From Larix kaempferi (Eukaryota; Streptophyta; Pinopsida; Pinales; Pinaceae), in NCBI GenBank assembly GCA_027924585.1, contig BSBM01000597.1:5409501-5473500 (forward strand): DNA of 64,000 nucleotides, written 5' to 3'. Each line of letters opens with the position of its first letter. The stretch's first letter is position 1. The notes under the pieces were generated by a model, which saw only the letters and a list, made by a program, of their open reading frames with translations, searched no databases and was not told the origin of the DNA. This document shows positions 56,744 through 64,000 of the stretch, piece after piece. Position numbers and translations under genes: made by a program.

Positions 56744-59700
56744 AAGCATATAAAATTGAGGTACAAACACTAATGAAAAATAATATCTCTTAATCATGAA
56801 GATAATCAGGTTCCACAACCAACATAGTAAATTCTATGTTTTTAGTATGCAAGAGGGATGCTACAACAACTCAATATCGAAACTAAAAATAGGTTAAACA
56901 TCTCTAATTACAAAGGTAATAATATCAAAATTCATTCTGATGGATCTCATCTAGTTTGGTAGTTGATAGTCATTGTTAATAGACATTATAAACACTAGCT
57001 TATATGTGGTCCTATAAAAAAGTATAACTTTCATCAAAGTGGTCATTATATGCACCTTATAAGTGGTACTATATATACACCTTATAGCTTCATCATGAGT
57101 CTCATGTGTGGGATCATCATCACCATAGCTTAAACTCTAAGATTGATTAGAATATTGCCTGGGTGCATTATAGGTATCCACATCGATCTTTTTTTCAAAA
57201 ATTAATATGTGATAATAATCATTAATGGGTTTTGAAGGACTAGCAACGATAGAAGTTAAAAAATCATGCTCTATTTCCTCTTCACTACCATAGTTTCCCA
57301 ATTCTTCTAAAGTCCCAATAATTTGTGAAAGGAAAGAGAAGAAATTAACATTAATATTATCAAACTTGAAATCACCGAACATACCATATTCTTTGAAGAA
57401 GAATATTCTCATGATATTCTTCTTAATCAACAATATTTTCCTTGCATAGATGAATTTCAAAAAAGGCTTCTTGAAAATCAATTAAGGAAAATATTCACCT
57501 CAATGTTATTGGATGGTATGGAATTACATATCTCTTAGATATCTTTAGAAAATTATTTTTCAACGTCTTCATACTCACCATCAAAACTATCAACATTATG
57601 AGATAAATTGCACATCCAAATAGAATTATGATATCTTCCAGTGTCTTGCACATCTTATATGATGGAAAGGATCTAAGCTATTAGCTCATGATATTTCTAA
57701 TTCATTTCAAGTTCCTTGATCTCTTCTTAGAGTAAATGGATTTGAACAATGATCCCATTCTTCAACTAGATTGGATTGTTTGAATAAAGGAAAAGTATAA
57801 GATGTTATCCTTGAAATTATGGATATTTTAAATGTGGAGTTGCCAAAGAGGATAGAATTTCTAGGTAAATATCACTTCCTATTAATATTTGAATCTTGAC
57901 TTCAATTGTTTCCATGGAAGCAACCCATCTCCCTTCAACTGAAGAAATGAGATGTAATTTATTTTTCATTATACCCGGGAAGAAACTCTTCCATGACATC
58001 AATGTCGATTTGGATGTTTTCCTCCAAGATGTTCCCTCCAGGGGAACAATGCCAGGAACCCATTGGTGGTGAAACCTCACCTCTCTAGGGCTTAATTTGG
58101 ATCTTGAAGCAAATAGGGTAACCCTAGTTCTATTCAAACATTGATATCCATGGTCACCTTAGTAGTAGTGCTACTAGGTATCTTATTAGTTAAATGCCAT
58201 ATTTCATTAAATATGTCACGCATTAAGTTTTGTAATGAAACACAAGAATGTAAAAGAAAATGGTTGTTTGACATATTAGTTTGATAATAGTGACAAAAAA
58301 ACAATGAATACCATATTAGCAAGAGAGAAAGGAAAAGAACACTTGGAAACCCTTGGAAATAACCAATATTGCAAATGACCATACAACATGGAAATCAATG
58401 ATATATGAATGTGTTGTGTGTGTGATGTTGTTGTAACATAAAAGAAACCAAATCAACAACACATGTAAATAGTGTTGTAGAAGATTGTCTGAGGTATACT
58501 ATTTAACACACACACAAAAAAAAAACTTGGTGATTCATGTAATATCAAAGGAAGAAATTACACCTGAAAATTTATTTCATGTTAACAAACTAAATGTGGA
58601 AATGAAAAGGAAAAATTCCTATAAAACATCAAAACCCATTGATTCCTAATCCATTGAATGGTATTTTCCTTATGACTAACCTTGATTTTTTTGTTTGTTG
58701 AAAAATACTTCACATAGAGAACCTTTGGATAAGTCGTTGTGCTATGAGGGGTGTATCCATGCCATCAAACTCACCTAGGACTTGTACTTGGGCTCAATCA
58801 CACCCACTTGGGTGGTTTTGAACTTGAGTTTTCATGTTAATACAATCTCAATAATCTTGTTTCTTTCCACTAGACTACACTCTTGTGGGATCCTGACTCT
58901 GACATGTAAAACCATATAATTTAAAGAATGTGGGGCGAAAATTGGTGGGTATCTACATCCAACTTTATTTTCAAGGGAAAATTCTAACAAGATTTATTAT
59001 GACGAATAGAAAGGTGTGGGCCAATATATCCAACGCTAGGCACAACAAATTGATTATGCAAACGACCATCAAATATGGAAATATTAATATATAAAAAATT
59101 GGCCCCATTCCTACCCACCTCTTACTTTCTTTTCCATACCTATTTGCATTTCAATTGCATTTTGGCCTAAGGAACTAACTCCTACTATAGCTAGCCAACC
59201 CCATATCTTATTGTTTCTTGCATTTAAAAGCTATCATTTTTTTACTTTCATAGCCATTTATCCTTTACAGTATTTGTCTAAGAGGATTCTAAGCTTACAT
59301 ATATACAATTATAGAAGGAATGTTTGAAGCATTTAATTGATTGTTGTTATCCATCTCCATAGGAAACCATTTTGAGAAGATAAGCATAATTGTTAGCTAG
59401 ATATCTAGTTATTGTATTATGTTCTACTATTTCCATTACTTTTTTACATCACTTTTCATTTTCTTTATACTATATTATAGGGAAGTTATTCCCACCAAAT
59501 AGATGTTCTCTTTTCATTGTGTATCTTCATCATATGAAAACATGTCTTTTTAAATTAAAGTATTATTGGGATTACCTATTTTTCACCTATAGGTGTTCTC
59601 TCTTCATTGTATACCTTCATCATGTGAAAAAAAAACCCTCTTTTTTATTAAATTATAATTGAGATCACCTCTTATACTTTATGATTGGTGGACACATCAT

Positions 59701-59773
59701 CCATGGTTTTATCACTTTGATTTGGATTATGAGATACTAGCTTATATACATCTAAAATCCATATCTACCATGT
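56744..59773. other. Unassigned DNA
   Basis: Short minus-strand readings at 57137-57481 and 57817-58137 show no family signature and lie in AT-rich DNA; they could be parts of an old element (block WVPGIVPLEGTSWRKT). No repeat boundary was found. Confidence 0.35.
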
Positions 59774-60430
59774 TGTTAGGATATTTTAAAACTCCATCCT
59801 TCTCGTACTTGCATTATTTACCATTTTCTAGTACTTAGTGACGTTATTTCCCCCCTAATGGTGTGCAGATGTCATCCAGGACTCAGTATCCACCTAATGT
59901 GCCTTGCATGCATAATTTTAGGACCACTAGAAACAATTCCCTACTTTTTAGGAGCCAACTCAGTGTTCTAGTTCAGTCCAACTGAGTTAGTTGACTCTTG
60001 TGGGGGGTTTATGCTCCGAATGCCACTGATTGTGGCCTCATGCGCCCTTTTTAGAGTGATTTTCATGTCAAACTCACGGATGCGCCCTCCTTGTTCAGTT
60101 AACTGATTGTATGCTTACTTAAATGAGTTTTGGTTGAGTTTAACTGATTTTGGGAGCTCTGGAGCACTGATAGAGGTGACAATTACTATGCTAGATCAAC
60201 AGAGACTCGAATTCTCCTAGGTGATTCGAATTATCTCCATTGTAACATCATTATTCATTATACTGACTATTGGATCATATGACATTATTATGTTCCTATC
60301 TGAGTTAACATACATGATTAATTGTCTGCTCATTTTTACTATAGTTTTCACTCTAATTCATATTTTCTGGTTATTCTTTCTCTGTGAGGTATACTCAGCT
60401 CCATGATCTACTGCGATTTAGAATTTCACA
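59774..60430 (+). repeat. 5' LTR of the 3.7 kb Copia element
   Basis: TGTTAGGATATTTTAAAAC to AATTTCACA, 657 bp, directly followed by the primer binding site. Confidence 0.9.
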
Positions 60431-60443
60431 TGGTATCAGATCC
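60431..60443 (+). other. Primer binding site, 3.7 kb element
   Basis: TGGTATCAGATCC, one mismatch in the last bases from the tRNA-Met site of the other elements (TGGTATCAGAGC). Confidence 0.85.
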
Positions 60444-60716
60444 ATCTGAGCATATGTTGAGCAGCTACTTTCAATAGTGCACCAGAAGCTTATGGATTTC
60501 CACAGCAAATCTTGGTGCCATTGCATTAAATTAATTGGATAAATCCTTTGAGGTCTAGCCGGGTGTGAAGGATCTAGAAAAATGTTTCTATTTTCCTAAA
60601 GTAGTGCTTAGTAGTAGTCTATCTCCAAAAACTTAGATTTTTTTGCAGGTTATTGAATTTTGTTTTTAGTGCAGCAGTAGCAGCAGTTTCACCTTGTAAT
60701 CGCTCAAGTAGTTCTC

Positions 60717-62373
60717 ATGGAGAATTCAAACTCTCCTCTCTCTCTCTCTCTCAGGATCCTGGCACCCTTCAATTACCTTGATTGGAGGATTGATATGCAG
60801 ATGGTATTGCACAAAAATTCACTGTACAGGGTAACTATGGGAAATGAGGTTGAACCTCAAGCAGCTGTTGAGAAGGCCAAGTATTTGAATAGATTGGATG
60901 AAGCATTTGGTTTCATGTGTATTCATATTTTGAGAGATATACTCTTCCACCTCGAAGGATTGAAGACTCCAAGAGAGGTATGGTTTAAGTTGGAGACCCT
61001 CTTTGACAAAAAAGATGAGCTAAGGGGCCATATTATGGAGAATGAGTTGATTTCTCTTCAACTGAGCAGTTTTGAGACCATCCAACAATTCTTTTCCAAA
61101 TTCAAATATTTGGTCATGCAATGCAATTAGTGTGGCATTCAGAAGAAGGATGAGTAGTTGGTTCTATCCATTCCGAACAAGATAGGTCTTGAGTTCTCCA
61201 TCTTTGTTTCTACCTTCCATTCAAGGAGATTGTCAATCCCTATTTGGAAAATTCCATCTCTAGGTGCATTCATCGAATCTGTCATCCAAGAACAAGACAA
61301 ACTGATTCAGATGGGTGCTTTGCAATCCTCCAAAAATCAAGATCTTATGGCCGAAGAGTCAAAAAGTGAGAATTCCAAAGGGAAGAACAAGGGAAAAGAA
61401 AAGAGGAAATCTAAACCCAAGAAAAATTCCATGTCTAGTCCATCGGAAAGATCCTCCATCTCCAAGAAGTACAAGAAAAAAGGATTTGAGAAATCCAAGT
61501 GTTCCTATTGTAAGAAAGGAAACCACCCAGAGAGATCTTTCATGCAGAAGAAAGATATATCAGATGACCAAAATCCTTGAACAACATAACATTTCGCTCC
61601 CACAAGGCGCAAGAGAGATTGATTATGGAAGTGAGTCTGATGGTCATGAGAGATTCCATGCACTGAAGGGAGGATTTTCAAAATCACAATCCTTCCTCAT
61701 AGATTCAGGAGCCTCTAACCACATGGTTTCCTACAAAGAATCATTTTCTTCTATAGATATCAAATATGGTACGATTATTCACATGGGATATAACTCTCAT
61801 ATATCTGTTGAAGGGAAGGGCACAGTACATTTGGAGCATGGAATTTTAAAAAATGTTCTATTTGTGCCTTCTTTGTCAACAAATTTGTTTCCTTTATATC
61901 AGATGGCTCACACAGGTTCACTGAAGAAAGTGGTATTTGGTCCTGACACAATTGCGATTGCAGATATCTCTTCTAGGAAGATTATAGCAAAAGGGTTTGC
62001 AAACCATGCCTCCAAGGCATATGAATTCTCCCATTTTTTTCCATACTCTATGCCTACCCCATTGGCATCTGATGAATATCATAGTGATGTCTCTTCTAAT
62101 AAAGATGAGGATCAAGATCTTGATGTTGGGAATAAAGTTCAAGGAGATTCAGATCCATATCCAACACATGCTCCCAATCCATGGCCAAGGCCAATATGGG
62201 CTGACAAAGTCCTTGTAGTTGCTAGGAACACAATTGCGGATTCATCTGACCATAGAACCACCAGATCTCAGTATCATGCAAACCTTGCACTATCTCATGA
62301 AGATCCACTTCTCTTAGAGAGGTGCTACATGATGGTGGGGTTTAATACACAATCCCTTGAAGAGAATTGCTAA
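60717..62373 (+). pseudogene. Copia gag-protease with two stops and one frameshift
   Basis: The start ATG at 60717 precedes a Ser/Leu-rich leader and ILAPFNYLDWRIDMQMVL. The gag core follows (RGHIMENELISLQLSSFE, IQQFFSKFKYLVMQCN), then TAG codons at 61128 and 61154, a Lys/Ser-rich linker and the CCHC knuckle CSYCKKGNHPERSF, whose last Cys is replaced by Phe. An extra A near 61550 shifts the frame. The second frame continues with retropepsin LIDSGASNHMVSYKESFSS and VLFVPSLSTNLFPLYQMAHT, and ends at 62373 without integrase. It is collinear with 389-2007 and 8866-8975 and shows what that gene looked like across its gap. It cannot give a functional product. Confidence 0.88.
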
Positions 62374-62845
62374 GGGGGATCTACAACCACGTACAAATCT
62401 CGGTTGTCAAACAAACTGGGTACGCAAAGGTTCATGATTTGGACCACAATGAGCCATTCACTCCAGTAGTAAGAAGGGCTCCTGAAAGACTTGTTTTGGA
62501 AAATACAACTTCTACACAGTGGGAGGTACAATAGAGGAGCAGATCCAGATCCATATCCATATCCATATCTAGCACCTGCATTCGTATCCTACATAGGAGC
62601 AGATTGCCAATATTTTTGAAAAGGATTTCACTTAGGAAATTGTTTTCTTTCTCTTCTTAGTATGAAGGTTCTTTGAGTTCCCTACTGCTATTATTTTTTA
62701 GGGGGGATATTTTTCACATGATTTTTTTTCCCATTTCCTTCGTTCATGGACAGTTCTTTTATTTTTTATCATTTATTTGATTGTATGGGTTCCCTTTGGT
62801 CTTAGTAACTAGGGCACATGATGGAAAACTATGGATTAGGGGGGG

Positions 62846-63503
62846 TGTTAGGATATTTTAATACTCCATCCTTGTCCTATTTACATTATTTACCATTTTC
62901 TAGTACTTAGTGATGTTATTTCCCCCCTAGTGGTGTGTAGATGTCATCTAGGACTCAATATCCACCTAATGTGCCTTGCATGCATTATTTTAGGACCACT
63001 AGAGGCAGTTCCCTACTTTTTAGGAGCCAACTCATTGTTCTAGTTCAGTCCACCTGAGTCGGTTGACTCTTGTGGGGGGTTTATGCTCTGAATGCCACTG
63101 ATTGTGGCCTCATGTGCCCTTTTCTTGAGTGATTTGCATGTCAAAATCACTGATGCACCCTCCTTGGTCAGTTAACTAATTGTATCTTTAGTTAACTGAG
63201 TTTTGGTTGAGTTTAACTGAGTTTGGGAGCTCCATATCACTGATAGAGGTGACAATTACTATGCTATATCAACCGAGACTTGAACTCTCCTATGTTATTC
63301 AAATTCTCTCCATTGTAACATCATTGTTCATTATACCGATTATTGGATCATGTGACATTATTCTGTGCCTATCCGAGTTCTCATGCATGATTAATTGTCT
63401 GCTCATTTTTACTGCAGTTTTCACTCTAATTCATGTTTTCTGCTCATTCTTTCTATGTGAGGTATAATCAGCTCCATGATTTGTTGTGATTTATAATTTC
63501 AGA
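62846..63503 (+). repeat. 3' LTR of the 3.7 kb Copia element
   Basis: TGTTAGGATATTTTAATACT to AATTTCAGA, with many substitutions against the 5' copy, so the insertion is old relative to the nested element at 2008. Confidence 0.88.
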
Positions 63504-64000
63504 CATGCACCGAGAGGAATCAAATCCCTAGAGGTGCAAACCTTTTTTATTGTTTATCTCTTGTTGGATATGTTTGATTTTTTTTTACTTCAACTATTTA
63601 ACATTGTTTTACTTTAAATAGATACTTTAACTATTTAGTAGTGTTTTTCTTTTTAATTTTTTACATTGTTTTACTTATTAATTTTTCCTATTCTTTAAAA
63701 GTTATTATTAAATTTTTAATTAAAATTTATGTCGACTCAATTATTACTATGTTGGAACATTATGTTACATAGTATGTAACGTGACAACATCTCCCCCATC
63801 ATGGTTGGGAACGTTACATTACGTAAAGTAACATTACAATATCTCCCCGATACAGGTCAGTAGAAGCGCCTCTTGGTGTAATTATTATGTCATGTTATTT
63901 TGATTAAAAACTATTATGTTTTTTTATAATATTAATAAGAAGTTGGTTTTGTGAATACGATGCTTCTTGGTGCTTCATTGTATGCATTTTTATATTGGGG
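63504..64000. other. Unassigned AT-rich DNA
   Basis: Two similar blocks with GTAACGTGACAACATCTCCCC and GTAACATTACAATATCTCCCC occur at 63776 and 63827. No gene is supported. Confidence 0.4.

Larger units (their letters stand above)
59774..63503 (+). mobile_element. Gag-protease-only Copia element (3.7 kb), relative of the left-edge element
   Basis: LTRs at 59774-60430 and 62846-63503 (about 658 bp each) enclose a 2.4 kb interior. The primer site TGGTATCAGATCC follows the 5' LTR and the purine tract TTAGGGGGGG ends at 62845. The flanks CATGT and CATGC agree at four of five bases when the right LTR end is read as TTTCAGA (C to G change of the usual TTTCACA). The only coding content is a gag-protease frame with defects. 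Its size and content match the outer element at 1-9878 once the nested insertion is removed, so a truncated gag-protease organisation is a property of the family and not an accident of one copy. Confidence 0.9.

Noticed and set aside
56524-56766. Gly/Pro-rich minus-strand readings
   Set aside because: They cross the GC-rich block of the candidate solo LTR and have no family features.

Overview
The window is nuclear DNA of a land plant with a large, transposon-filled genome. The evidence is Copia LTR elements primed by initiator tRNA-Met, GT-AG introns, one exon of the plant-specific chloroplast protein ORANGE, and SSR-rich, gene-poor DNA. The density of old nested elements and isolated exons would fit a gymnosperm or fern, but nothing here fixes the species. 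Almost every coding stretch is a transposon gene or a decayed copy of one.

Layout. 1-9.9 kb: a minus-strand gag-protease-only Copia element, split by a younger 6.86 kb Copia-type insertion (552-bp LTRs, perfect TCAAG duplication) whose interior is mostly tandem arrays. 9.9-13 kb: a LINE zinc-knuckle relic and the ORANGE exon. 13.0-15.9 kb: a compact LTR element carrying one open gag-like ORF. 18.06 kb: a tRNA-like gene with anticodon UAU. 19.1 kb: a hairpin MITE. 21.0-21.6 kb: a TCA-type microsatellite. 35-46 kb: decayed pieces, namely an RNase H pseudogene, an 8-bp-TSD DNA element and a caulimovirid-like endogenous pararetrovirus fragment. 46.9-50.9 kb: a multi-exon SET-domain pseudogene with a tandem array of small symmetric exons. 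51.7-52.6 kb: a large palindrome made from an inverted gene-fragment duplication. 53-56.7 kb: foldback, tandem-repeat and candidate solo-LTR pieces. 59.8-63.5 kb: a second gag-protease-only Copia element of the same family as the one at the left edge.

The most interesting object is at 22,613-33,300: a 10.7 kb DNA element with 27-bp perfect terminal inverted repeats and matching 4-bp flanks (TAGT). It carries two divergent genes. Leftward lies an intron-containing gene, or adjacent gene pair, with a ParB/sulfiredoxin-like domain followed by a class beta N4/N6 amino-methyltransferase, a pairing otherwise familiar from phages and bacteria. Rightward lies a two-exon gene for a 1,239-codon transposase-like protein of the DUF7869 type with an acidic 13-residue repeat N-terminus. 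Between them lies a GC-rich cluster of four palindromes. Both genes now carry nonsense codons but are nearly free of frameshifts, so this is a recently dead copy of what looks like a transposon that carried its own DNA-modification module.

No gene in the window is confidently intact apart from the gag-like ORF at 13.9 kb and two isolated exons, ORANGE at 11.17 kb and an unidentified one at 52.9 kb.
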